Shown: positions 1 to 15,609, counted from the first letter of the stretch. The stretch: DNA of 64,000 bases from Liolophura sinensis (GCF_032854445.1 NC_088299.1:3325001-3389000), one strand, 5' to 3'. Translations and numbers: made by a program. The notes: generated from the sequence alone by a model not told the origin.

Positions 1-220
1 ATGTGGAAGATTTACCATAAATGTACATTTATATAGCAGAGATCGAAAGAGTTCAAAATAAAACTGACCTGTTTATGGGGATATTCAGCTGAATATCATG
101 TGACACTTATTTTTTTTTTGTTTTATTTTATTCAGAGCAATTTAAATTTTGAGGTAGAAGTAAATTTGTGGAATTTTGTGAAATTTAACAAGCATGTCCA
201 TTACTAGACTTTTTGTCTTT

Positions 221-350
221 GATTGGCTGTTACAGGTGGACCACACGATAATCATGTATTTGATTGGCTGTTTAGAGGTGGACCACACGATAATCATGTA
301 TTTGATTGGCTGTTACAGGTGGACCACACGATAATCATGTATTTGATTGG
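221..350. repeat. 41-bp tandem repeat, 3 copies
   Basis: Unit GGTGGACCACACGATAATCA plus TGTATTTGATTGGCTGTTACA, nearly identical between copies. Confidence 0.9.
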
Positions 351-1660
351 ACCAGATGGGAATTTTGTGGATTACTATGGGCAGAACAAAACTGCGGATG
401 AAATTTCTGCGAGTATTGCTGTCCATATGCAGGAAATATGATCAGCTTCACAAGTGAAAAACTTTGTATCTTAGACAAAAAAAAAAAAGGAGAAAAAAAA
501 AATGTTTGTTCCATCTCCAACATAGCTAACAGTTTGTAGGCAATTATTGCACTGGAAGGACACATAAATCAGAGCTTTTTTCTGCTTCTCATGATGCCTT
601 CAAAAAGCTTGTCTTATTGATTTCTCTGTTTCAATAAGTATTAGTTTGCTAATTTGACAATGACGTAACATTCTCTGCACTGTTCTATTTTTGCGTCATG
701 TGATGAGGTGTCATAATAGCCTTATTGCACTGTGACACCATACTGATCATTGGATCAGCAGCCAGTTATTGAAAAGCTCTAGTACATGTTTATACTATTA
801 AATATGCTTCCATAATCGATTCTCTTCAGTACATTCTCTGACAACCAGTGAAGAAGTCAGCTATAGGAATGGTATGGTTACATCACCACTGACCAGTCAA
901 TGGTCGCCTTTCAAATAGCAGGACATCTGTGATTGATCAGAATGTTGGATAATGATATGAGCAGCTATGAACATGTAATTCATAAAGGTAAAGAAGATAA
1001 TTTTTCTCAGAAAATGTCACAATAGACGATCGTCAGACTAAGTTTAAGAATAGACAGTTTCTGAATTCCAGAGCTTTGTCTTGTGTAAAGCCATGTTCAA
1101 ACGGTGTTATTGCCAGACCATCTGCAGATTTAAAATAAAGTTAAATAAAACAGCACATGCAGTATTTCGTGTGACTGTAGGATTTGACAAGTCACATCTG
1201 AACGTGGCTTACTGTATACATATGTTTATTCCACATGTCTGACTTACCAACTGTATACAAGAAATTATATCATGTGAACGTGGCTTAACACATTTTCCCA
1301 CTTCAATAGAATTTTTGTACTGTTAATACATTAGAAAAGCAAAGTAGTCAAGTGAAATATGTGTACATTGAAACAAAAAGAAAACAAAAAAAAAAAAAAA
1401 AAACTCGTAAGTTTGCTTGTAAGTCACACAGGTGCACATGTTTGTTGTCCCTCTTTATTTGTATGATGCAAAGCTTGATCTGCTTTTTTGTAACAAATAT
1501 ACATTGTGTTCTTACACATATTTTAGAAAGGGATTGTGTTACTTTCTAATAACATCCATTTTTACGTGGCAAACTGTAGTTGAAGTACAGCATGTTTTCC
1601 ATCGGTTCATGAGACTGTTAAAACAGGGTAGTCAGAATTCTGAAGATACACAAGTGCAAA

Positions 1661-1904
1661 ATTTATTTGATGGTGTTTTACGCCGTACTCAAGAATATTT
1701 CACTATAATACGACAGCGGCAAGCATTAAGGTGGGGGGAAACTGGGCAGAGACTGGGGGAAACCCACGACCATCCGCAGGTTGCTGGCAGACCTTTCCAT
1801 GTACGGCTGTAGAGGAAGGCAGCATCTCACAGCGACCTTATTGGTGAGAGGCTCCTGGTCATTATGCTGCACTAGTGCACTAACCAACCAAACTACAGAG
1901 GCCA
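1661..1904 (-). mobile_element. SINE-1 copy, nearly full length
   Basis: Reads from the ATTTATTTGA tail through TTTTACGCCGTACTCAAG and CCATCCGCAGGTTGCTGG to the head end CAGAGGCC. Moderately diverged. Confidence 0.8.
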
Positions 1905-4541
1905 CCGCACAAGTGCAAAGCTGCCCTGATTCAGTGGATAAGGCATCTGCTTGACCTGGCCCTATGTCAAGCCGTACAGGCAAAAAATTAAAATTGGTAG
2001 TCTAAAGCTTGGAATTCATGGGAGCATAAGACTGAACTCAACGTGACTATTGTGTCGGGCCATAAGCTGAAAATAATGGGAATCAACTGGAATTTTGCCA
2101 GTACTCCATTCATTACATATTTTGTTCAGTATTACAGTTTTATGAACGTTAATGACTAGCCAACCTAGGACAAATACATTAGGCCTGGCTTGCTCAGACG
2201 GTTGAAGAGCTAGCCCACTTTGACCATGAACCCTTGACCAAATGCAGTAACCTGTCTGAATCCAGCTCTTGTGCTTTTGGCAGCGACTTTTGAGTGAGGA
2301 GGTTTGCCAGGTACCTACCAAATGTTGCTTTTGCTCCGGTTTCCTCCACCATAAACCTCACCACCATGTAAAACACGGACTTTTAATTTGGTTTATTTGT
2401 CTCCTCTAGCTTCTCAGTTTCAGGGCATAATCTGGGTTATTAGTGGTGTGTGATCAAGTGCCTGATCAAGTGATCAAGTGCCCTGAACATGGATTTTCAG
2501 GGTAACGTTGCTATTACTCGACTGATTTAAATTCAACTGTGTAAATGGACAAATCGCTAAACTGGCTTAAAGTTGGCTTGACTACTTTTTCTTATAATAC
2601 ATGTTTTCACAACTAATAAAGGTACTCGGACATGTCCCGCGAAAACAAAAGCAAAATTAGAAGGGACTAGATTTGAACCTACAAATCTGTATTCATTCTG
2701 GGTGTGATATTTAGACAAAATTGAAGAGAACATATCCCTGAAATGTGTTCTTTAGACAACAGGATCTTGAAGGTTGAGCAGTGGTATTTTATTTTTGTAA
2801 ATCTTGTGTAATGGTTATATATATATATTTGAAGAAGGGAGTTTATACATGTATATTTGTACGCATCCTGCCTGGTGATATTCTGGACATCAATACAAGC
2901 ACTGTCATATTGTAGAAGTATTTCAGTACATTCAATGTTACAGTTAAGATCACCATCACCAAGCAGGTCTGTGTAATGAAATCAACCATCATAAAAATGA
3001 TAAAAATTGCCCTGGACAGCCTCTGAATTCAAGAAAAGGTGAAAATTGATGTACATCTTTAATTATCTCTTACAAAAAATGATACATTTAAATATTTCAT
3101 GGGTCGGATATTACAAGTCTGAAATAGATAATATTGATATTGTCTTTAGTTCTTGTCAACCAAAACCTCCCCTTCCCCCTCAAAAAATAAAGAAATAAAA
3201 AAGAACAAATAAACCAAAAAAAAAAAATAATGGTTGGCTATCGGTGACAATTGCATGGAGAACCATAGTTCTATGTCATTTGTCATATAATTGATCTCTT
3301 AGAATTCCAGCATTCTGGACTTATGCTTAAGCGCATGTACCTAGCATAAAGGCTGCTGGTAATTTAAAGCATTCACCTTGAGGTGCATGTAAGAAAGCTT
3401 AATAAGTCGAGATGTAATAAAACATTTTTAAGCTATTTTTTCACCACTAATTTGGTGCATCTATTTGACAATTGTGAAAAAAAAAAGCATGACTAGCCAG
3501 CTAAACTTTGAAAAGTCCAATTTCTCCAGTCGATTGATTTTCTTATAACACACATTCTGAATGTGAACCAATTTACTACAAACAATGTATAATTGAATTC
3601 AACAGTAAATAACATCTGCACTCATCAAATATCAGACCAGTTACATGCACCATACTAGTGTACATATTTTTGAATGATAAATACATTTGGACAAGCCTTT
3701 GATCAGACATAAGTCATAAGTGTGTACACAACACAAAATATATATATATAGCACTTTTTGAATGAATTTCACAAAGTATGATCTTGATAAAAAAATATAC
3801 CTTATTAAGACATGTAAGTATAATGATTCCAAAAGTGTACAATCATCAGGTAATTCAAAGAGAAAACTTTTTGTTCTGTTGCCGGTATTTTAAAACATAC
3901 TCAAAGGAATGAATCTAAATATTTTTTCTTCACCAGATAAAGATTTAAAGTTAAATTACAAAATAAAATTGTATCACAGTTCCATTTGTCATGAAAAAAG
4001 TAAATTCTACGATAAGTGGAGTGTAAGTAAGTAAGAATGTCATTTTCAACACTATAATAAACACAGTATACAAGGCTATTGACCTCGTCTCTTGCTCGAT
4101 ACATTATACTCACTAAAAGAAGGGGCGGAAAAACAGCCTTGCCATATTGAGGTCATACAACGTCTACTATATTTACCGTTTAAATACACGTAGTGAAACA
4201 GTCATGTTGAGGTGCATCTAATGTCGATGAAAACATTCTTGCTGTGATGAGATTGTCTACGTGTACATCAAAGTGGGCAAAATACTCTAGCTTCAACTAT
4301 CACATCTAGTCAAATATTACAAACAGTACAATATTATATTATAGAACTAACAGCACTGGTCCTGGAGTGTAAGTACGTGCAGAGAACATGTAATAACAAC
4401 AACAACAATTATATTACATTCTTTGACAACCTTTGTTTCGAAACCTACAAATTTGAACATTAACCATTGTAAGTATTGTTAACTGAAAAATCATGGGATT
4501 ACCAAAACATTTTTTGAGTAAACCCAAATTGTCATGAAGTA

Positions 4542-4547
4542 TTTATT
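4542..4547 (-). terminator. Candidate polyadenylation signal of the ABCB gene
   Basis: AATAAA on the minus strand, about 325 bases after the stop codon. It is the first canonical hexamer I noticed in the 3' flank. The flank is AT-rich, so chance occurrence is likely and the call is weak. Confidence 0.25.
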
Positions 4548-4870
4548 TAAGTATTCAAAAATATTTTTTAATTTATATATATATTTTTTAACATAACCAG
4601 GCAAATATACTTTGTCATTATTTGAGTACACACAAATTTTCACAAAATGACTAATTAAGTATTAAAAAATATTTCTTCCATTTACATTTTGTTTGAAAAA
4701 TGCATGTACAGGTATAACCAAGTAAACATATGTTACGTGTGTGTGTATATATATATATATAACACTAACCACCATGTATATATTTTGTTCTTTACCTGAC
4801 AATCTGAAAAAAAATGTTCACAAAAAAAAAAAAAAAAAAAAAGAAAAAATGAAAACCAAAATAAACTTGA

Positions 4871-5071
4871 TTATTTTCTAATTTGCTGTCCACTAACAAG
4901 AGCAGAGTAAGCTCCCTTGGCCGCGACGAGTTCTGCATGAGTTCCTCTCTCGATGATCCTTCCTCCTTCTATCAGGAAGATGATGTCTGCATTCTGAATC
5001 GTGGACAGACGATGAGCGATGACAATACAAGTTCTTCCCTCCTGAGCGGAGTCCAGGGCAGTTTGAACCAG
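4871..5071 (-). CDS. ABCB1: ABCB terminal coding exon: H-loop and C-terminus
   Basis: The acceptor is GGTTTCAG|CTGGTT. The exon encodes [24 protein letters not shown] and onward to [11 protein letters not shown] and a TAA stop at 4873-4871; residues 637-702. The H-loop histidine is present. The C-terminus ends where other ABCB proteins end, so the gene is complete at its 3' end. Confidence 0.97.
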   Translation of the reverse strand: MVQTALDSAQEGRTCIVIAHRLSTIQNADIIFLIEGGRIIERGTHAELVAAKGAYSALVSGQQIRK

Positions 5072-8000
5072 CTGAAACCAGATAAACACATGCAGAAGTC
5101 ACACAGCTCTGTTCTTCAAACCTTAGCAAGTTTACACAGCAAATTGATCAAACTGTTTAAGCTACTCCAAGTCAATTTTGGGTTGACGGATAAAAGTAAT
5201 CCAATCTGAAAAACCTGCCAGTTTCGATTCTGATTGGCTGAACTGAGAGACAGGCAAGTCCAGGTTATGTCTTGTTGATTCTGATTGGTTAAATTGAGAG
5301 ACAGGCAAGTCCAGGCTATGTCTTGTTGATTCTGATTGGTTGATGGGAGAGGTAGGCAAGTTCAGGCTATGTCTTGTTGATTCTGTTTGGTTGATGTGAG
5401 AGGTAGGCAAGTTCAGGCTATGTCTTGTCAATTCCGATTGGCTGATGTGAGTGACAGGAAAGTCAAGGCTATGCTTTGTTTGAGCTCAATTTTAGGTATG
5501 GTACATGTAAATAGTAAATGTACAGCCGTGTCGTCACAATGTCAATGGTGACTCTATGGTAGTGGAGTATGGAGTCTGACGTTTGAACACCAAATTTTAC
5601 TGTTTTTCCTCCGTTTTCGATGTTTTAAATGATCGCAATCGATTCAGGGAATTTAAAAGCATCTATATGTGGTTGTGAAGATCCAGCAATGGGGTTCTAC
5701 TTTACGCTGAATATTAGGTATGGTACATTTGTTCAAGCGTGACCTAGGCTGCAAGATTTAAACCAGGAAGCCCTATTTCGACTGTTAGACAATCAGCATC
5801 AATTCTGTAATGTACCATGTCGTTGAATCCTGGCCATTTCTGACACAAAGTATGAGTACACTAACAATGACCTCTGCCTATACCCACCTTCTCACTCTCT
5901 GTATCCAGAGCTGATGTGGCTTCATCCAGCAGGAGGATTCTGGGATTGCGCACCAAAGCCCTGGCTATTGCGATACGCTGTTTTTGGCCCCCAGACAACT
6001 GTGTTCCTTTCTCACCTACCATGGTGTCATAGCCCTGGGAATGTATAAAACAGGGGAGATAATTCATTTTGAAACACTGATCTTTGCAAACCTACAGACA
6101 AATATTTTGATAGAGAGGTCTTGACCTCTGTATATGATAAATTTATTTATTTGATTGGTGTTTAACACCATAATCAAGAATATTTTGCTGATATGATGGT
6201 GGCTACCATTATGGTCGAGGAAAAAAAAGTCCTGGGGATACCTATGACCATCCGCTACGGACAAGCCTTCCCACCTATGACTAGAGCAGAAGTCAGAATC
6301 GACTTGAGCTCAGGGCAATTGTTATTTGCGAGAGGCTCTTGCCCATCCACTATTCATTCAATCAAAATCTTGCTTTTTCACTTTAATTAAGGGAAGTAAG
6401 CTGGGTGCCTCTTTTGTTAATTTGTAAAAGGAAACCATTCTGAAGATTAGCTGAGCTATAGGTTATAAAGATTGACATCTCAAACCAAGTGCCATAGCTA
6501 GGTCATCACATATCGCTTTGATATGTCAGATTTTGCAGACACTTGACAACGTGCTATGTGTGCGACCACTTTGATACAGCAGGCTAGGTTGTGACCAACT
6601 ACAACCATCTAGTTACCAATGTGTTTAAACTTGAGAAACTGGTTGATACTGTGCCCTTCCTTACAATTGCATTCAGTTCACAGCCAATTAATTGACCTTT
6701 CCAAACTGTCAATCAAGAACACGCAATTGACCAATCAGAAGCAGTACTGTAGCAAATAGGTCAACCGGATGTCCCAAACATTGGTTACAAATGTTCAATC
6801 TTTTTGTGATGTCATGACGTTACAACTGCTTTCACTGAGAATGGAATGAAAAGTAACACTGTCATGAGAAGGGATGGTGCGACATTGGATGTATTGGTTC
6901 GTGTTTGCACTCTTTTATCGTTGAAGGTAAAAAAAAAAACATCTTATTGTATCAGGTGACTTGTCAGAAATATTAAGCAACTGTTTTTTATTACATTTAC
7001 TTTAACAAGGGCACCTGAAAGTTTCACAAAAAGTTACCAACAGTAGACGAACACAAAACTGAGGAGCAGATTGCTTGTGAACCTACAAAGTTCCTGTGCA
7101 TGGGAATGTCTGCCAGCAACCTGCGGATGGTCGTGGGTTTCCCCTGGGCTCTGCCCGGTTTCCATCCACCATAATTCTGGCCGCTGTCGCATAAGTGAAA
7201 TATTCTTGAGTACAGCGCAAAAAAAGCAATCAAATAAATAAATAAATAAATAAATATGAAGTTCCAGAAGGGAAACGTTGTCATTTTTGTATCCAGAACA
7301 TAACAAGGCAAGTTATTGGTAAATTAATGTCAACAAAAGTTGCCTAACATTTCTGTCATATGGTATACAAGGACTATGTTTACCTTTAGCAACAAAATTG
7401 GAAGAGTTTGAACTCGAAACCCCACTATTGGTATGGGTTGGTCCGTTTGCCTGAGTAGTCACAAGTCACTTTTTGCTGACTTCAGAGTAAGATTAACTAA
7501 TAAAACTGACATACACATTAAAATGTCAAATCCCAAACCTACCAGTGGCAAACTGGAAATGAACTCATGGATGTTAGCCGTCCTCGTGGCCTCGATGACT
7601 TCGGCCATGCTGACCTCACGTTCCAGTCCATAGATGATGTTGTCAAAGATAGTCAGATCAAAGAGGATGGGTTCTTGACTGACCACGCTGAGGAACGAGC
7701 GATACGTACCCAGGTTGAGGTCTTTGATGTTTGTTCCATCCACGATCTGAAACAGCGACCCATATTTAGCAAGTTTTGCTTATTTCTTCCCATGGTGTTT
7801 GGACACCATTACAACATTATATTTACATGTATTTATTGATTTGACTGCTAGCTGCTTGAGGCCCTTACTCAAGACTTTATCACATATACCATGGCAGTCT
7901 GCATTATGAGTGGAGGAAATCAGGATGCCTGGGATAAACCAGCAACCTTTGGCAAATTACCGATAGACTTTCCCACATATAATGCACAGAGATTGCCCGT

Positions 8001-11000
8001 AACACCAAGGTGGAAGACAAATGCTTTTAAACGAATGTATAAAAACATTTTCTTTTGTAATTCTTTTTCAAACATGAACTGGATGACAGGGTCAATGCTG
8101 GATTTCTCCAGAATTACGTCATCAGATTGTCAACAAGGCCTGGCACTTACTATTTCCCCGCCCATAGGGTCATAATACCGCTGAAGAAGGGACACAACTG
8201 TGCTCTTGCCACACCCGCTGACGCCGACCAACGCCACAGTCTGCCCCGCCTTTACGGAGAGGTCCATATTTGTGAGAACAGGGACATTGGGACGGGAGGG
8301 ATAGCGAAATATCACGTCCTTCAGGACAATGTCTCCCACAACATCAGTCTGAAGTCACAAGCAAGTTAGATATACAATACAACAGTCATATACAGATTAC
8401 ATATACCTGTACAATCATGACAATACACTCAGTCTACAGGTGTACAAGTAACATCACATACTGATTACATATACCTGTACAATCATGACAATACACTCAG
8501 TCTACAAGTGTACAAGTAACATCACATACAGATTACATATATCTGAGCAATCATGACAATACACTCAGTCTACAGGTGTACAAGCAACATCACACCTGTA
8601 CACCTGTACAATCATGACAATACACTCAGTCTACAAGTGTACAAGTAACATCACATACTGATTACATATACCTGTACAATCATGACAATACACTCAGTCT
8701 ACAGGTGTACATGTAACCTCACACCTGTATACCTGTACAATCATGACAATACACTCAGTCTACAGGTGTACAAGTAACATCACACCTGTATACCTATACA
8801 ATCATGACAATACACTCAGTCTACAGGTGTACAAGTAACTTCACATAATCGCCATAAAAATATACAGTTTCAATATGCATATTTATTTGTTTATTTGATT
8901 GGTGTCTTATGTCATACTCAAGGATATTTCACTTATACGACGGCGCCCAGCATTATGGTGGGAGGAAACCAGGCAGAGCCCGGGGAAAACCCATAACCAT
9001 CAGCAGGTTGCTGCAAGCCTTCCCAGGTACAGCCAGATTAAGGAAGACAGCATGAGCTGAGCTCACAGGGAACTCACAGAGTGGGAGGCTCCGGCACTAT
9101 CGTGCTGTGCTGGTGTGCTAACCCCCTCGGCCATGAAGGCCCCCACAACGTATATTACAACTGGATCCTAGCCTAATATATTATGCCTATATTGGCTGCA
9201 CTGTCCACTTATGGGGAGCCAACCATGGGCGGATACTGTTCCTATTATCTGTACATCTGGTATAGGATCCGATTAGGATGCGCTTACCATGGTATGATCA
9301 CCATATGATTTTACAACATGAAAAGAAGTACATATACGTATTGGTGGTTATACATAAACAAATTTGTACATATACTACATGTAGCTATGAAGTTCAACAG
9401 CCATGTCTGCATTTTTCTGCAGTTTATCAGCACTACCTAATGATGACCTTAGAGCATCATTAGCTTATGTTCCCAACCTGTACAAGAGGGGAAATCTACA
9501 ATATATGATATATGCTTGGCGTATGCATGATCTATCAGAATTTTCAGAAGTAGCAGGCTTCAACCATTAGTGCAATATAGCCTTGAGCTTTGTGACAAAT
9601 TGGAAAAAATGTTCCGATTATGATGGCACAATGACACCATCATGATGATGCCCATGGGCCCACCATGGGCAAACAATCGCGTCAGGATGGCAGTAGAGAG
9701 TGGATTAGATTCGGCGAATGATGGCCGGACTGTGGGCATACGCTCTGGCCATGACGAACATTGAACATTCGGCCAGGGAATGAGTGAGTGAGTGCTTGGG
9801 GTTTAACGTCGTACTTAACAATTTTTCACTCATATGATGACGAAGGAATCCTTAGGGTGCATGTACGTGTAATATGCCTCCTTGCTGCAGGACGGATTTC
9901 CACCGCTCTTTTATCTAGTGCTGCTTCACTGAGACGACTTACCGAAGGCAAGTAAGCCGCCCCGCCCCAGCCATTATACTGATACGGGTCAACCAGTCGT
10001 TGCACTATCCCCTTCATGCCGAACGCCAAGCGAGGAAGTTACAACTTCCTCTTTTGAAGTCTTAGGTGTGACTCGATCAAGGATTGATCCTGGATCTACC
10101 GGTCCCGAAGCGGCATTCGGCTAGGATCTGGATGTACTGTATATATTAATGCCCATAGGAAATATTACATTTCCGTAAAATTGATTACACACACCACTAC
10201 ATGTTATTTATTCTTTCATGAAATCTTGAGCTTGTTTGCTTGTCCCTCTACAGTGTAGATCCATCTTGAAACTACTTCAACTCAACGGACACTCACAGTC
10301 CAGCCAGCTGCCCAATGATGCTTACATACAGATTACGACGTTTTATTTTATGTTCCAGAAATACGAACTTATTACTAATATGAACTTATTATTAATACCA
10401 CTCACCACAAAACATCCTTTCTTTGAGTAAATATCAATGAGCGGCACAGTGTCCAGAAGTCTGAAGATGTGTCCAGCTGCTAGTCTGGCCTTGGAGTAGT
10501 CAGGTAAGAACGAAGACGCTTGACCAACGGCTAGTCCAGTGAATGTGATGGCAAAGAACACTCTGAAATCAAAGCAGAATAGTGAGCTTAGTATATTCAC
10601 ATGACTGAATGTTCAGTGGCAAAGAAAGTATGGTATATGACCAAAATTTACGCCCATGACTAAGTTGCATACTTTGCCAGATTCAAATTCTGAGAGTTGT
10701 ATTGGACTCAAAAACGTGTTTTAAGGTTTGTTTACAAGATCGGAAAATGTAGGTTTTAGCACGAAGAGTAATACCTTGTGACATTTATTTGCCTTTAAAA
10801 ACACAATTCTTTAGGCGAAGTTTTAGATCATTTACCACACATCGGCAAAGTCTTAATTAACATACTTCGCCTGAGGTGAGATTTCTAATCACTCGTCACC
10901 AACACTTCCAAACTTCCAGTGAACCATACAGGTCCAGACTCCCTGATCAAGGGAGATAACTCTGGTCTACACAAAGGCTATCAACAGATCAAGAAGGCTT

Positions 11001-14000
11001 CTACAGAAGTATACCGATGTTTTATGCGAATTATTTCATTTTGACTGTAATCCTCAAGATCTGCTTATCCCATGGTCGAGTTTATGGACAGGGGAATCTA
11101 GAGTGCCCGTTCTGAACTAACTGCTTGTTATTGCCAAGGCCCCACACGCAGTGGTGGTTTTGTGAAAACATACCTATTATAGCTATGGATACACCTGGAT
11201 TTAGAACACTCACTGGGTGGCAATCACAGGTGTTCTACCAATGAATTACAGTAATTGGAGTAAACCTGTTCATGCACAGGCCAATGGATCTTACATGATT
11301 ATTTTTTTTTTTACGGTAATAATATTTCACTTATGCAACAGCTCCCAGCATTATGGTGGGAGGAGACCACACAGGGTCTAGGGGAAAGCCACAACCATCC
11401 ACAGGACTGAGGCAGACCTCACAGTGCATTACTGCAGAAGAAGGCAACATGAGTCCCTGGGTCATAGCGCTGTACCAGCACACTGACCATAAGGCCACAG
11501 GGGACCTCTCTTAGTTTGAACAGATCTTGGGATGAATTTGTTTCTTTGTTTGTTTACTTTTCATAACAAAGCGTTAATTTTTTAAAATATTTTAAAATGT
11601 GTCAAGTACAGATATTTTTACACCTTAACGAGTACATGTGAAGATGACAGTTTTAGGGGTCGTAATAATGAGCATACATGCATGCAGAAAAAAACTGTTC
11701 TAATTCTTCTAATTTCTGGGACAGATATCAGTAGCGATGAAAGCAGAATATTACGTTTCTTTCCCAGATTGTCTGAAAAGTAAAGATATGAGTATGTTGT
11801 TCATTAGATGGTCTAACCATGTGAGAAAAAAGAAATTAAATATTCCTGCTACAGTTACATGTATACTGGCTAAAAAGAGCAGAGCAGGTGTCACAAAAAT
11901 TAGAAAAAGTAGGGTAAATTAAACTTGTTGGTGGGTGGGATGAAATAACCATTTGATTCATTCTATTAGACAAGACAAATGAAAGATTTAATTAAACTGT
12001 ATGTTTATTTTGTCAGCATAAAAAAAGTCTCATAACATTGTCAGAAAATGTAAGAGGTAAATGTGGAACCTCCCTTGATGTAACCCCAGGAATCGTCTTC
12101 TACTAGAAGTATATACTGATCTGACACTCACACCCCACTCCACAGCAGTCCCCACAAAAGTGAAGCTATGCCACATGTATTTCACTGGCTGATTCCACGC
12201 ACACCCACAAAAAAATAAATGTCAAACTAGGGAAAGTGATAAAAGATGTCTTGGGAAAGGGGAAGTTGATACAGAGTGAGAAATGAGGGGTAGTCATGGC
12301 ATGAAGTTGAGAAAGATAAGGGGGCTCCTTAGGGGGTTTCAACATGGAGTCTTTTGAAATGCTGTAAAGAACAGCTGAATAAATGCCACATGTTTCAATC
12401 TTTTCTGCAGGGAAGATTGGTTATCACCTTACATACCTTAAGCTATAAAAAGCTGTTAGCTTTCCCAACCCACAGAGAATCAGAGGCTGGAGGTGAAGTG
12501 ATTGATCAATTGATGATTGATCGAATTTGCATAAATCTTATTACATACACAAAAGGTGTTTATTAGGTTGCTTTTTAAATTTTCTAACACTATGAAGTAA
12601 GGTTTGGCTGGGTTTATATCTTATAATGAGGGTATTTGATAATGATAATGATAATGGCAGCATTTACAGTTTATTTCTTATTCACAAATTTATTGCTTAT
12701 CATAGTAGAGTACATCAGTTTATGCATCACCAGTTCATGTATAAAAAGTTTTATATGTTTTCATTTTTTCATCTGCAGCAGTGATCATATTTCCTCAAGC
12801 TGACCCACTGTGATGTAAACAGTTCTTGCTCTGAAAGGTCTATTACAACATGATTAACACCCTTTATTAGTACAACAAAATAAATATATGTAAACAAACG
12901 GTTCACAACAATTGATGAAGTCATTTGAGCTGACAAAGGGGGCAAACAGCTAAGTAATGTGTTAGCTGCTTATTTTCATTCTACTTGTTAAACTGAAAAC
13001 AGATAACTCTCAGCTTATTAACCATTGCATTTCTCTTTTAATACACAGGTCTACCTCTGCATGACCATAACCAACATCAAGACAAAGCCATATAGTTAAA
13101 TTTGTAGAAATTCCCTCAGATATGGCATATTCTTCCAGCTGTCCATGTTCACTTGCCCCTAAAAGAGCCCCATTACATTTGTACATCCACTCTCTTAGAG
13201 AAGAACTCTGGCCAGCTCTTACACAGTTCTTATCTTACAACACCGCAACTCTGGGTCATGTGACCACAGCATTCTCCACTAATGGGGCATGTCAATGAAT
13301 TCTCTTCTTGCCAAAACTATGTGAGGAATTCTTGGACCAAAGTCTGGATCAGAGCAACTTACTTACGGCAGTTACATGTATATATATATATGTAGTTGAG
13401 CAGATCATTAATCATTATATGTACATGTAGTTGAGCATATCATTAATCATTATATGTACATGTAGTTGAGCATATCATTAATCATTATATGTACATGTAG
13501 TTGAGCATATCATTAATCATTATATGTACATGTAGTTGAGCATATCATTAATCATTATATGTACATGTAGTTGAACATATCATTAATCATTATATGTACA
13601 TGTAGTTGAACATATCATTAATCATTATATGTACATGTAGTTGAGCATATCATTAATCATTATATGTACATGTAGTTGAACATATCATTAATCATTATAT
13701 GTACATGTAGTTGAGCATATCATTAATCATTATATGTACATGTAGTTGAACATATCATTAATCATTATATGTACATGTAGTTGAGCATATCATTAATCAT
13801 TATATGTACATGTAATTGAGCATATCATTAATCATTATATGTACATGTAGTTGAACATATCATTAATCATTATATGTACATGTAGTTGAGCATATCATTA
13901 ATCATTATATGTACATGTAGTTGAGCATATCATTAATCATTATATGTACATGTAGTTGAACATATCATTAATCATTATATGTACATGTAGTTGAGCATAT

Positions 14001-15567
14001 GTAGTTGAACATATCATTAATCATTATATGTACATGTAGTTGAGCATATCATTAATTATTATATGTACATGTAGTTGAGCATATCATTAATCATTATATG
14101 TACATGTAGTTGAGCATATCATTAATCATTATATGTACATGTAGTTGAGCACATCATTAATCATTATATGTACATGTAGTTGAGCATGTCATTAATCATT
14201 ATTCCACATCATCCTCTTAGTTTTGATTGTTTTGTTCATACACCTTAATTACTGTGTTATAATTAGACTTGATCAACGTATGAGAAAATACATGTTAATT
14301 AAGCCATCATTCTTCGCAAACGTTGACATGAACCCTCATAATAATGTTAATTAAATTTCAGTTTTTAATTATTATGAACAGTATATTTTCATTAACAATT
14401 ACAATAACATAGTTCTAATTATTGACTATGACTAGGACTGTAACAGTGGGTTATCTCCAACCATTCAGCTGACCGTACATTTATATTACATTAGGCATGG
14501 CTTTTCCAGTGCGCTGGAAAACCTAATTCTATGTGCATTGATCACCAATTTTTCCCACACCTACATTCTCCTTCCTGTCAATTAAATGTACTTCTCTTTT
14601 TATATGCTACTGACCTCCTGGGCTCTGTTTCACATACACCTCTTAACATGAGGGAACATTCCGGTTTCATACCTGCACCTACTGATACATACATGTGAAA
14701 TGATAATATCTCTTAATTATGCTTATACATTAGAGCTAGGAAAAGTATATGGCCCCCAAAATATACCAATACTGAATGTGAACAGCCATAGCCGTATATA
14801 TAGCTGCCTTTTACAGCTTATTCTCCTGGTCACATGTATACTACATCAAAGAGAAGTCTCTTTGCTGTAACACAGATGTGCATATTGGTGCCCATTTGCT
14901 CGTAGTCTGAAACAGTTCAAAAGAACTTAAGTCCTAATGCATATTTTGGAGGATTAGTGTACTTATCGAGTACATTTTATTCTACATGTTTGTGTAGTTA
15001 TAGACATTAGAGAGAATCAACTCTCTCTCTCATTACACCAATGCATTTATAACCAACACATTTTAATGCACCTGGCTATGTACTATTGGAGTATTTCCCA
15101 CACTCTTTATACATCTAATATTCCATGACACAGTCAGGCACAGGCAGAATTGGTTAGGGTAGTGTGTATGTATGTGTGTGTGTGTAGACAAACCAGTGTA
15201 TACATGTAGGTAGTGATCTACCCTGTTAAAGGAGACACACCCAATTTACCATAAATACAGAAAAATTCACGTAGCTTTTCACTGTGTTAATTACAAACAC
15301 ATTAAAAAAGGTAGTGACACATGTCTGACTGAACTTCCAATTTCCACCTTGAAACAAAGAGGTATGAGTTTTACTCAGCTTTTATATCATTTAATAATGA
15401 TGAAAGCCAATGCACTAAAGGCAATTAATATGGTATAAAATTTACATTTTCAACTTACAAGGTTTGTTACACATTAAAATCACTGACTGATTGAATGCAA
15501 TCTATAATTAAGACAATTCACTCATCGATTCATGTTTTACTATATGATTTTAAAAGCATTCTGTATC

Positions 15568-15609
<42 letters not shown>

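Larger units (their letters stand above)
1..4870. other. 3' flank of the ABCB gene; no gene seen
   Basis: AT-rich sequence containing the ABCB 3' UTR of unknown extent, a 41-bp triplet repeat near the left edge, one SINE-1 copy and short A- and TA-rich tracts. Open frames here are short and lack recognisable protein features. Confidence 0.6.

Noticed and set aside
5162-5431. 89-codon minus-strand frame with 17-residue repeats
   Set aside because: By-product of the 51-bp minisatellite within an ABCB intron; no splice or protein evidence.
13391-14201. CRISPR-like direct repeat array
   Set aside because: Units are head-to-tail with no unique spacers, in an animal intron; it is a minisatellite.
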